NCBI GenBank assembly: GCA_963815495.1
Contig: CAWFGW010000011.1
Span: forward strand, 138,316 to 202,315
Length of the DNA: 64,000 nucleotides
Direction of reading: 5' to 3'
From: CAWFGW01 sp963815495
GTDB taxonomy: Bacteria; Bacteroidota; Bacteroidia; Cytophagales; JAAEPT01
Part shown: positions 7,646 through 15,773 of the stretch, in pieces
How positions within the stretch are numbered: position 1 is the stretch's first letter
How the letters are laid out: the number at the start of each line of letters is the position of its first letter
Made by a program: the position numbers and the translations under genes
Notes under the pieces: model-generated
Told to the model about the DNA's origin: nothing
Database searches by the model: none
What the model saw: only the letters and a program-made list of their open reading frames with translations

Positions 7646-8562
7646 AGTTTGGACGACTAGAAAATATTGAACACCTCGACTTTTCTTTGCCAAATGATTA
7701 CACATTTAACAAAGCAACTTTTTCCAAATTAAAAGAAAACAAAAAAACACCACAGGTCTATATTGGCTGTCCTGTATGGGCCGACAAAGGCTTTGTCGGA
7801 AAAGTATATCCAAAAGGAACAAAGAGCAGTGACTTTTTACGACAGTATTGCCAACAGTTTAACGCTATTGAGGTAAATAGCACACATTACAACATCCCTT
7901 CCTTAACGCAAGTAGCGAAGTGGAAACAACAAGCTACCGCTGGTTTCATTTTCTGCCCTAAAACACCCCAGTTTGTATCACACCGCATTGAGTTGATTGA
8001 TAAAATCGCGGTAATGGATGAGTTTCTTGGAAATATTTACGAGCTCAAAGACCACCTGGGACCAATTTTTATTCAACTTCCCCCTTATTATAAACCTGAA
8101 TACATTCAGCATTTACATGATTTTTTAGAAGTGCTTCCTACCGATTTAAACTTCGCACTTGAACTACGACATGAAGCTTGGTTTGGTAACACCTTTGTTG
8201 AAAAGCAAATTTACGAGTTATTATCACACTTCAACACCACCTATATTATCACCGACACACCAGGTCGAAGGGACGTACTACATCAAATGATCACCACCGA
8301 CAAAGTTTTTATTCGGTTTTTAGGTCACAATCTTCATCCGACAGATTACACCCGCATTGATAACTGGGTAGAACAACTCATCAGTTGGATCAACGAAGGC
8401 GTGAATGAAGTGTATTTCTTCATGCATCAACCCGACAAACACAACTGTGCAGATTTGGCCATCTACATGGCGCAACAATTTAAAAAGCACTCGGACATTG
8501 CTATCAAAGTTCCTGAAATAATAGGAAAACAAACCACACCTACTCAAACGACATTATTCTAA
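7642..8562 (+). CDS. DUF72 (YecE-like) TIM-barrel protein
   Basis: A 306-residue DUF72 protein. Family signatures are YIGCPVWAD near residue 40, IEVNSTHYNIPS near 85, F-I-F-C-P-K-T-P, GPIFIQLPP, ALELRHEAWF, and near the C-terminus VYFFMHQPDKHNCADLA. DUF72 proteins adopt a TIM-barrel fold distantly related to AP endonuclease-type barrels; no reaction has been established to my knowledge. It overlaps the XRE-S24 gene by 4 bp (ATGA) and precedes umuD by 4 bp, so it is translated within the SOS-like cassette. A role in DNA damage or repair is inferred from this position. Confidence 0.9.
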   Translation: MKFGRLENIEHLDFSLPNDYTFNKATFSKLKENKKTPQVYIGCPVWADKGFVGKVYPKGTKSSDFLRQYCQQFNAIEVNSTHYNIPSLTQVAKWKQQATAGFIFCPKTPQFVSHRIELIDKIAVMDEFLGNIYELKDHLGPIFIQLPPYYKPEYIQHLHDFLEVLPTDLNFALELRHEAWFGNTFVEKQIYELLSHFNTTYIITDTPGRRDVLHQMITTDKVFIRFLGHNLHPTDYTRIDNWVEQLISWINEGVNEVYFFMHQPDKHNCADLAIYMAQQFKKHSDIAIKVPEIIGKQTTPTQTTLF

Positions 8563-8566
8563 AATT

Positions 8567-8965
8567 ATGGTTGAAGCTACTCGCTCATTTCCTTACTTTC
8601 CCCAAGGGGTTTCCGCTGGTTTTGCCTCGCCTGCTGATGATTATGAAACGGATAACTTAAACTTAAATGACTATGTAATCAACAATGAATCAGCCACCTT
8701 TTTTGTGCGTGTAAAGGGAGACTCTATGAAGGATGCTAATTTGATGGATGGCGACATACTCGTTATCGATCGTTCATTACCTGCGATACATGGAAAAATA
8801 GTTATCGCCTTCTATAATGGTGATTTCACTGTTAAACGATTATATAAAAAAGAGGTCCTTAAGCTAATACCCGAAAATAAAAAGTATCCCGAAATTTGTA
8901 TTGATGATGTCGATGATTTTTCAATTTGGGGAGTAGTCACCTATATAGTTCATAAAGCGCGATGA
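8567..8965 (+). CDS. umuD: UmuD-like autoproteolytic subunit of DNA polymerase V
   Basis: A 132-residue S24 peptidase of UmuD length. The N-terminal arm carries Ala17-Gly18 (GVSAGFASP), the site cleaved to give UmuD'. Ser53 (GDSMKD) and Lys90 (TVKRLY) form the catalytic dyad. After RecA-stimulated cleavage UmuD'2 binds UmuC to form the error-prone polymerase Pol V. The stop overlaps the umuC start by 4 bp (ATGA), giving translational coupling. No HTH is present, so it is not a repressor. Confidence 0.93.
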   Translation: MVEATRSFPYFPQGVSAGFASPADDYETDNLNLNDYVINNESATFFVRVKGDSMKDANLMDGDILVIDRSLPAIHGKIVIAFYNGDFTVKRLYKKEVLKLIPENKKYPEICIDDVDDFSIWGVVTYIVHKAR

Positions 8966-10224
8966 GTACATATTATGGGTTAATTGACTGCAACAACTTT
9001 TATGCATCGTGCGAGCGCGTGTTTGCTCCTCAATATCAACACACGCCCATTGTCGTTTTATCAAATAACGATGGATGTATTATTGCTCGATCTAATGAGG
9101 CTAAGCGATTAAATATCCCCATGGGTGCTCCCTTTTTTAAAGTTGAAAAAGAGTTAATCGCTAAGGGGGTTAAAGTGTTTTCCTCCAATTATGCACTCTA
9201 TGGTAATCTGTCAAACCGTGTAATGCAAACAATAAAGGACACGTGTCCAGAAATCGAAGTTTACTCTATTGATGAAGCATTTATTCGATTAAACTACAAA
9301 TCATTTTCAGAGTTAGAAACAATTGCTTCAACCATCCGCGACAATGTGCTAAAATGGGTTGGAATCCCTGTAACAGTAGGTATCGCGAGAACTAAAACAT
9401 TAGCAAAAGTTGCGGCAAATTATGCGAAGAAAAAACCTTCATTAAACAGCAAACTAATTTTAATAGAAGAAAAAACCACAACAACTATTTTAAAACAAAC
9501 GGACATTGGGGATGTATGGGGAATTGGTAGAGGCTACAAAAAACAACTACAAGCTATAGGCGTAAGGAACGCTTTAGACTTCGCGAACTTAGATCAATCA
9601 TTAGTGAAAAAGAAGATGGGAATAGTTGGCTACCGCACTTGTATGGAACTTAAAGCTATCCCGTGTCTTGATTTAGAGTTTGAGAAACCGCTACGTAAAA
9701 TGATTATGACGACTCGCTCCTTTGGTAAAGCCATTACAAGTCGTGAAGAAATGAATGAAGCCATAGTGACTTTCACCGCTAGATGCGCAGAAAAATTACG
9801 TTTTGAAAAACAACTGGCTGGCACCATTACTGTCTTCATTCAAACTTTTACATATAACAAAACTGATTCTCAAAACAGCTGTTCAAATACCGTAAATTTA
9901 AAATTCAAAACCAGTGACACGGATCAGCTTATTAAAAAAGCACTGGAAGTTTTAGACGGTATATACAAAGAAAACTATCGCTACAAGAAAGCAGGCATTT
10001 TACTTACAGAGTTATCTCCTTTAAAAGGGATACAAACTGATTTATTTCAAACTGAAATCAACAAGACCTCCCTTTGGGAATCTATTGATCTCCTTAATAA
10101 AAAACATGGAATCAGTAAGGTGAAGTTTCTTGCTGAGGGAATAAATAAAGATTGGAAAATGCGTTCAGGAAAACGTTCACCCCATTATACCACAAAATGG
10201 AATGAACTATTAGTTGTCAACTAA
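8962..10224 (+). CDS. umuC: UmuC-like Y-family translesion DNA polymerase
   Basis: Catalytic subunit of Pol V, 420 residues. The Y-family palm begins LIDCNNFYASCERVF with the first metal-binding Asp9, and the second motif is YSIDEAFI with the conserved Asp-Glu pair. A helix-hairpin-helix segment follows (GDVWGIGRGYKKQLQAIG), then the little-finger domain and a C-terminal UmuC-type DUF4113 region (LNKKHGISKVKFLAEG ... WKMRSGKRSPHYTTKW). It bypasses DNA lesions with mutagenesis. The stop codon overlaps that of the convergent ald gene by 4 bp, with no terminator between them. Confidence 0.95.
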   Translation: MSTYYGLIDCNNFYASCERVFAPQYQHTPIVVLSNNDGCIIARSNEAKRLNIPMGAPFFKVEKELIAKGVKVFSSNYALYGNLSNRVMQTIKDTCPEIEVYSIDEAFIRLNYKSFSELETIASTIRDNVLKWVGIPVTVGIARTKTLAKVAANYAKKKPSLNSKLILIEEKTTTTILKQTDIGDVWGIGRGYKKQLQAIGVRNALDFANLDQSLVKKKMGIVGYRTCMELKAIPCLDLEFEKPLRKMIMTTRSFGKAITSREEMNEAIVTFTARCAEKLRFEKQLAGTITVFIQTFTYNKTDSQNSCSNTVNLKFKTSDTDQLIKKALEVLDGIYKENYRYKKAGILLTELSPLKGIQTDLFQTEINKTSLWESIDLLNKKHGISKVKFLAEGINKDWKMRSGKRSPHYTTKWNELLVVN

Positions 10225-11450
10225 AACCTTGCGCACAATAATAAGTCTAAATCTTTGTGTTGCACGCCAAACTTACGAGCAATGTGTTCATTCGTTAGAT
10301 AACCTTTGTAAGAATATACTCCTTTTGCAAACCACGGTTTTGCACCCATCATTTCCTCAACGCCCCCCATCCGAGAAATTTGTAATAAAATGGGGGTCCA
10401 TAAATAACTTAATGCCCTACTTGAAGTCCGGCTCACCCTTGAAGCAATATTTGGTACACAATAATGAATTACACCATGTTTTACAAATGTAGGCTTATCA
10501 TGTGTCGTCACGCGACTTGTTTCAAAACACCCACCTTGGCTTATGCTGGCATCAATAATTACTGAATTAGGCTTCATTGCAGCAACCATCTCTTCTGATA
10601 CGACACAAAGGCTAGTCCCTTCTTCCGAACGCAAAGCACCAATAACTACATCAGCATCTTTTAATTCACTTTTTAATGTCTCAGGGTCAATAATTGCTGT
10701 ATAGATTTCTTGACCTAAATCTTTTTTGAGTCGTCTTAGTTTATAATGGTGATTATCAAAAATACGCACAGAACAGCCCATAGCTCTTGCCGCTCGTGCT
10801 ACATTTTCACCAATAGTTCCAGCTCCAAGAATAACAACTTTTGCGGGAGGAACGCCAGTAATACCACCAAAAATAACTCCCATGCCATTCCCTGTTTTAC
10901 TTAACAATTCACTTGCAATGGAAATGATAGAATAACTTGCAATTTCACTTATCGAACGCACAATAGGCTTTAACCCTCCTTTATCTTCAATTAATTCAAA
11001 CGCTAATGCTATTAACTTTTTTTTATTCACTGCTGCTAAATACTCAGGTCCTAGGGTCGACATTTGTAATGCAGAAATTAAAGTTGAGCCTGGTTTCATG
11101 TACTCCAACTCATCCATAGTTGGTGGTTCTACTTTTAAGACGGTGCTTGACTCAAAAACCTCTTTCGAAGAGTAGACAATCTTTGCGCCTTTATCAGAAT
11201 AATCTCTATCAGAAAAATTAGCTTCATTACCTGCTCCAGTTTCAATAATTACCTGATGACCATTATTCACCAAAAGACCTACTGACTGAGGTGTAAGACA
11301 AATGCGTTTTTCTTGTAATTCGTTTTCAACAGGCACACCTATAGTGAGACCATGCTGCCCCTTTTTCACTTGAATGTGCTGCTCTTGTGTTGCTAAAGCT
11401 CCTTGCTTAGCAAGTGCTTCAATTGTAGGTTTATACTTCTCGTGTGTCAT
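10221..11450 (-). CDS. ald: Alanine dehydrogenase (Ald/PNT family)
   Basis: A 409-residue NAD-dependent alanine dehydrogenase: reversible oxidative deamination of L-alanine to pyruvate. The family start IGVPVENELQEKRICLTP lies after an N-terminal extension of about 35 residues, longer than typical ~370-residue enzymes but common in Bacteroidota forms. The Rossmann motif is GAGTIGENVARAARAMG near residue 220. C-terminal motifs include DASISQGGCFETS and HYCVPNIASRVSRTSS. Its start overlaps the 3' end of tsaE by 20 bp, making porX-tsaE-ald one transcription unit. A lysine biosynthesis or transhydrogenase role is less likely because the protein has no membrane domain. Confidence 0.9.
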   Translation of the reverse strand: MTHEKYKPTIEALAKQGALATQEQHIQVKKGQHGLTIGVPVENELQEKRICLTPQSVGLLVNNGHQVIIETGAGNEANFSDRDYSDKGAKIVYSSKEVFESSTVLKVEPPTMDELEYMKPGSTLISALQMSTLGPEYLAAVNKKKLIALAFELIEDKGGLKPIVRSISEIASYSIISIASELLSKTGNGMGVIFGGITGVPPAKVVILGAGTIGENVARAARAMGCSVRIFDNHHYKLRRLKKDLGQEIYTAIIDPETLKSELKDADVVIGALRSEEGTSLCVVSEEMVAAMKPNSVIIDASISQGGCFETSRVTTHDKPTFVKHGVIHYCVPNIASRVSRTSSRALSYLWTPILLQISRMGGVEEMMGAKPWFAKGVYSYKGYLTNEHIARKFGVQHKDLDLLLCARF

Positions 11451-11874
11451 GCTCCCGAACGACTATTTCTCTAAGGTACTCATCTTTCATGAGTATTTCA
11501 ATCTCTATGAATTCATCTGGGATTAATGTAGGTATTTTTGAGGCCCATTCGATAAAGCAGTAATTGCCTGAGTATAGATAATCTTCAAATCCTATATCTA
11601 TTGCCTCATACTCATCTTTTAGACGATAACAATCAAAGTGGTATAAATTATTACCATTAGGTAACAGGTATTCATTAACAATTGAAAATGTAGGGCTGGA
11701 TACTGCATCTTCTACACCCATTGCTTTACACAAGTGTGTCATAAAAGTGGTTTTTCCTGCCCCCATTTCACCGTTAAGGATTATTATTTGCTTTGTCAAC
11801 AATTTTAAGATTTCAATTGAAACTACTCTTAACTCCTCTAAAGAAACAGCTTCATTGCGGTATACTACAATCAT
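11431..11874 (-). CDS. tsaE: tRNA threonylcarbamoyladenosine biosynthesis ATPase TsaE
   Basis: A 147-residue P-loop ATPase of the t6A pathway, which modifies A37 of ANN-decoding tRNAs with TsaB and TsaD. The Walker A is GEMGAGKTTF near residues 35-44; downstream are S-S-P-T-F-S-I-V-N-E-Y and YHFDCYRL, both typical of TsaE, and F-I-E-W near residue 110. It overlaps porX by 4 bp and ald by 20 bp, indicating tight translational coupling. The other t6A genes are not in this window. Confidence 0.93.
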   Translation of the reverse strand: MIVVYRNEAVSLEELRVVSIEILKLLTKQIIILNGEMGAGKTTFMTHLCKAMGVEDAVSSPTFSIVNEYLLPNGNNLYHFDCYRLKDEYEAIDIGFEDYLYSGNYCFIEWASKIPTLIPDEFIEIEILMKDEYLREIVVREHDTREV

Positions 11875-13430
11875 TTGGGCAACAATTCTATAAAAGGAAC
11901 AATTACTTCCTCCATTGAAATCCCCCCGTGTTGAAAAGAATCACCATAGGCTCTCACATATTGATTAAAGTTATTAGGATACACAAAATAGTCGTCCTCG
12001 GTGGTAAAAACAAAGGAAGACGAAACGTTCCGTTTAGGTAGACCGATTTTCTCGGGATCTTTTACTGTAAACAATGATTTTGAATCATAAGAAAGGTTTT
12101 TGCCCGTCTTATATCTGAGGTTAGTATTTGTATTACGATCTCCTACAATTTTCACAGGCTTTTTCACTCGCAATGTTCCATGATCTGTTGTAATAATCAC
12201 TTTCACTTTCTCGTCTTTTAATTTTTTAAGTAAAGCCAGCAAGGGTGAATGCTCTAACCATGATTTGGCTAAGGTTCTATAAGCCGCTTCATCTTTGGCT
12301 AACTCTTTAATTACAGCAATATCTGTTCGTGCATGCGATAACATATCCACAAAATTATAGACAATAACATTTAAATCATTGTGCATCAAGTTCGAGAGAT
12401 TATCAACAACTACATTTCCCGCTTCTGGATTTAGTATTTTATGATAAGAAAAGCTGTATTTTAATTTATTTGCTTTCAAATTTTCACCTAATAATTCTTT
12501 TTCAAAATTATTCTTTCCGCCATCCTCATCTTCATGAGACCAATATTGAGGTAATTTTTTACTTATTTCCAACGGAGTCATTCCAGAAAAAATAGCATTT
12601 CGTGCATATTGAGTGGTTGTTGGCAAAATAGAGAAGTATGCATCTTCAATGCTTGTTTTGAAATAAAGGTTAATAATCGGTTCAAAAGCTTTCCATTGGT
12701 CAAATCTCAAATTATCAATTAAGATAAAAAATACTTTCTCTCCATTATCTAATAATGGAAACACCCGCTCTGGAAAAAGCTCATGAGACAACAGGGGTTT
12801 ATCAAAATCATCACCATTTAACCAATCCTCATAGTTTCGTGTAATAAATTTTGAAAAATTAACATTCGCTTCTGATTTCTGCATTTCAAGCACTTCCTTC
12901 ATGCTCTTATGTTCTGTGTCATCGATGCCAATTTCATGATACACTAACTTTTTATAAACATCCACCCATTCCTCGTAAGTAATGATATCGTTATAGGTCA
13001 TACTTATTTGCTGAAACTCTTTCTGGTAATTAGAGTTTGTTTTTTCCGAAACTAATCGTTTATTTTCTAGTATTTTTTTAATAGATAAAAGAATTTGTTT
13101 CGGGTTAATTGGCTTGATCAGGTAGTCAGATATTTTAGAGCCAATAGCCTCCTCCATAATCTGTTCCTCTTCATTCTTAGTAATCATCACTACCGGAATA
13201 TTAGGTTTTATTCTTTGAATTTCTGCTAGTGCTTCTAACCCACTTAAGCCAGGCATACTTTCATCTAGAAAAACCAAGTCAAAATCGTCTTTGTTTATAT
13301 TTTCTAAAGCCTCTACACCACTATTTACAGCAGTGATATCACAGTCTTTTTCGGTTAAAAAAAGTATGTGAGGTTTTAACAACTCAATCTCATCATCTGC
13401 CCATAAAATCTTATATCTTTGCATTCGCAA
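11871..13430 (-). CDS. porX: PorX, response regulator with PglZ alkaline-phosphatase-like domain (T9SS regulator)
   Basis: A 519-residue protein. The receiver domain (about 5-130) opens KILWADDEIELL with the acidic pocket, phospho-acceptor Asp56 in FLDESMPGLSG, the conserved Thr in VVMITKN and Lys in YLIKPINP. A linker precedes a PglZ domain (about 210-519) with metal-site motifs FFILIDNLRFDQW and ITTDHGTLR. This architecture is PorX, which with the kinase PorY controls type IX secretion in Porphyromonas and flavobacteria; structural work on PorX describes a zinc-dependent phosphodiesterase acting on cyclic oligonucleotides. Start may be Met1 or Met3. PorY is not adjacent. The T9SS cargo genes at 21-36 and 50-55 kb give context. 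Confidence 0.93.
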   Translation of the reverse strand: MRMQRYKILWADDEIELLKPHILFLTEKDCDITAVNSGVEALENINKDDFDLVFLDESMPGLSGLEALAEIQRIKPNIPVVMITKNEEEQIMEEAIGSKISDYLIKPINPKQILLSIKKILENKRLVSEKTNSNYQKEFQQISMTYNDIITYEEWVDVYKKLVYHEIGIDDTEHKSMKEVLEMQKSEANVNFSKFITRNYEDWLNGDDFDKPLLSHELFPERVFPLLDNGEKVFFILIDNLRFDQWKAFEPIINLYFKTSIEDAYFSILPTTTQYARNAIFSGMTPLEISKKLPQYWSHEDEDGGKNNFEKELLGENLKANKLKYSFSYHKILNPEAGNVVVDNLSNLMHNDLNVIVYNFVDMLSHARTDIAVIKELAKDEAAYRTLAKSWLEHSPLLALLKKLKDEKVKVIITTDHGTLRVKKPVKIVGDRNTNTNLRYKTGKNLSYDSKSLFTVKDPEKIGLPKRNVSSSFVFTTEDDYFVYPNNFNQYVRAYGDSFQHGGISMEEVIVPFIELLPK

Positions 13431-13486
13431 GTTGGTTTAAGGTTTGAAAAATCATAGTTAGCTAACGTATTCGAACAAAAAAAATT

Positions 13487-14716
13487 TTGGCAAGAAAAAA
13501 AATACTTAACGATCCTGTTTACGGATTTATTTCTATCTCAAGTGAATTGATTTTAAAAACACTTGACCACCCCTATTTCCAGCGTTTGAGAAGGATTAAA
13601 CAACTTGGTCTTTCTGACTATGTATACCCTGGAGCCCTACATACCCGTTTCCATCATGCCATTGGCGCAATGCATTTAATGGGTGAGGCGCTAAAAAGTT
13701 TACAAGAAAAAGGTGTAGAAATTACTCCAAAGGAGATTGAAGCCAGCCAACTAGCTATTTTATTACATGACATCGGTCACGGTCCATTCTCCCATGCGCT
13801 TGAACACTCCTTATTAAAAGATGTTCACCACGAAGCCATTTCTTTGGCAATAATGAAAAAATTAAACGCTGAGTTTGGTGGTCAACTAGATTTGGTGATT
13901 ACAATTTTCACTAATAACTACGCTAAAAAATTTCTACATCAACTAGTTTCTTCTCAGTTGGATATTGACCGGATGGATTACCTCCAAAGGGATTGCTTTT
14001 TTACGGGGGTGTCAGAGGGAACAATTGGCTCTGAACGAATCATAAAAATGTTAGACGTTGTGGATAACAAATTGGTTGTAGAAGAAAAAGGAATATATAG
14101 CATAGAAAATTTTTTAAACGCTAGAAGGTTGATGTATTGGCAAGTATACTTACACAAAACTGCCATTAGTGCTGAACAAATGCTTATTCAACTGTTTAAA
14201 AGGGCTCAAATGTTATCAAACAAAGGCATGGCTTTACCTATTAGTCCTCCTCTAAACTTTTTCTTTAGCAATAACGTAGGATTAACTACGTTAAACGAAA
14301 ACCCAGAGGTGCTCGAAAAATTTAATCAAATAGATGACTATGATGTTTGGGGGGCAATTAAAAATTTCACAACTTGTTCTGACATTGTTTTGTCACACTT
14401 GAGTACCTGCTTATTAAATAGAAATTTAAATAAAGTAATTTTGAGCAGTGACAAACCTGATGTTAACACAATCAAAAAAATTAAATCAGAACTCACTACT
14501 CAATACAAACTCTCTGAAGAAGAAGTGAAAAGTTTTTATTCAGTAGGTTCTATCTCTAATGCTGCTTATATAGCAAAAGGAGAAACCATAAACATTATTA
14601 CCAAAAAAGGCAAAATTCTTGACGTAGCTGAAGCTTCAGAATTACCAAACATTAAAGCCATAAGTCAGATTGTAACCAAACATTATCTGTGTTGGCCAAA
14701 AAACATTAAAATTTAG
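13487..14716 (+). CDS. HD-domain phosphohydrolase
   Basis: A 409-residue HD-superfamily metal-dependent phosphohydrolase. The N-terminal part reads NDPVYGFISI ... LDHPYFQRLRRIKQLG, then H-T-R-F-H-H (first His), and the HD doublet in LAILLHDIGHGPFSHALEH; a later Asp is in SSQLDIDRMDYLQRD. Family members include dNTP triphosphohydrolase-like enzymes (YdhJ/SAMHD1-like), but the substrate is not determined. No ATG fits: the start is TTG at 13487, right after an A-rich stretch, followed by the expected ARKKILNDP. A TATCTTTG -7-like element lies at 13414-13421 inside the start of porX on the other strand. lpxD follows after 12 bp. Confidence 0.87.
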   Translation: MARKKILNDPVYGFISISSELILKTLDHPYFQRLRRIKQLGLSDYVYPGALHTRFHHAIGAMHLMGEALKSLQEKGVEITPKEIEASQLAILLHDIGHGPFSHALEHSLLKDVHHEAISLAIMKKLNAEFGGQLDLVITIFTNNYAKKFLHQLVSSQLDIDRMDYLQRDCFFTGVSEGTIGSERIIKMLDVVDNKLVVEEKGIYSIENFLNARRLMYWQVYLHKTAISAEQMLIQLFKRAQMLSNKGMALPISPPLNFFFSNNVGLTTLNENPEVLEKFNQIDDYDVWGAIKNFTTCSDIVLSHLSTCLLNRNLNKVILSSDKPDVNTIKKIKSELTTQYKLSEEEVKSFYSVGSISNAAYIAKGETINIITKKGKILDVAEASELPNIKAISQIVTKHYLCWPKNIKI

Positions 14717-14728
14717 AATAAATTAAAC

Positions 14729-15766
14729 ATGGAGTTTTCAGTAAAAGAAATTGCTCAAATTCTCAATGGTGAAGTTGTGGGGGATGACTCTCAAAAAATT
14801 AACACGCTCAACAAAATTGAAGAAGCACAAAAAGGATCCATTGCTTTTCTAGCAAACCCTAAATATGAGCCTCATATCTACAATACAAATGCTACAGCAG
14901 TAATTGTTAGTAGCGATTTCAAACCTCAACGCCCCATATCTCCTACTCTCATTAAAGTAGCTGATCCTTACTCGAGTTTTACTGCCTTATTAGAAGAATA
15001 CAATAGAATACTATCATTAACTAAAACAGGAATTGAAGAACCGTCTTACTTATCTGAAGGCACATCTGTTGGATCAAACATTTACCGTGGTGCCTTTTCA
15101 TACATTGGCAAAGGGGCTACAATTGGCAATAATGTCAAAATATACCCCCATACCTATATTGGTGATCAATCGATTATTGGAGACAACACAGTAATTTACC
15201 CCGGGGTCAAAATATATGCTAACTCCGTTATTGGAAATAATTGTGTATTACATGCTAATTGTGTGATTGGAAGTGATGGATTTGGGTTCGCCCCTCAATC
15301 AGATGGGACCTACAAAGCGATACCGCAGGTTGGAAATGTCATTATTGAAGACAATGTAAGCATTGGTGGAAATACGGTAATTGATTGTGCAACAATGGGC
15401 TCAACGATAATTAAAAAAGGTGTTAAAATTGACAACCTTGTACAAATTGCTCACAATGTTGAAGTGGGAGAAAACACCGTAATTGCTGCACAAGTTGGAA
15501 TAGCTGGATCCGCAAAAATTGGTAAAAACTGTGTCTTCGCTGGACAAGTTGGTGTTGCTGGACATATTCAGGTGGCAGACCGCGTCACTATTGGGGCTCA
15601 ATCGGGCGTCAACAAAGCGAATAAACCTGGTGAAACACTACTCGGTAGTCCCGCAATCGAAGTAAAACACCGACTTAAAACTTATATGATTACCAAAAAT
15701 CTACCCCAATTAGTCAAGCGAATTGAGGATTTGGAAGAAAAAGTAGTAAATTTGCCGACTTTATAG
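14729..15766 (+). CDS. lpxD: UDP-3-O-acylglucosamine N-acyltransferase
   Basis: Third acyl-chain step of lipid A synthesis: transfers a 3-hydroxyacyl chain from ACP to the 2-amino group of UDP-3-O-acylglucosamine. 345 residues: an N-terminal uridine-binding domain (about 1-100, ending with ADPYSSFTALLEEY) and a left-handed beta-helix of hexapeptide repeats (about 105-320). The catalytic His is in LVQIAHNVEVG near residue 240, and the family motif IGSDGFGFAP is present. A C-terminal helical extension ends at 345. It is followed after 7 bp by lpxC-fabZ and then lpxA, a lipid A operon. Confidence 0.96.
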   Translation: MEFSVKEIAQILNGEVVGDDSQKINTLNKIEEAQKGSIAFLANPKYEPHIYNTNATAVIVSSDFKPQRPISPTLIKVADPYSSFTALLEEYNRILSLTKTGIEEPSYLSEGTSVGSNIYRGAFSYIGKGATIGNNVKIYPHTYIGDQSIIGDNTVIYPGVKIYANSVIGNNCVLHANCVIGSDGFGFAPQSDGTYKAIPQVGNVIIEDNVSIGGNTVIDCATMGSTIIKKGVKIDNLVQIAHNVEVGENTVIAAQVGIAGSAKIGKNCVFAGQVGVAGHIQVADRVTIGAQSGVNKANKPGETLLGSPAIEVKHRLKTYMITKNLPQLVKRIEDLEEKVVNLPTL

Positions 15767-15773
15767 GTAGAGA

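Noticed and set aside
10214..10492. Plus-strand 92-codon frame after umuC
   Set aside because: It is antisense to the C-terminal coding part of ald, which is a clear full-length enzyme.
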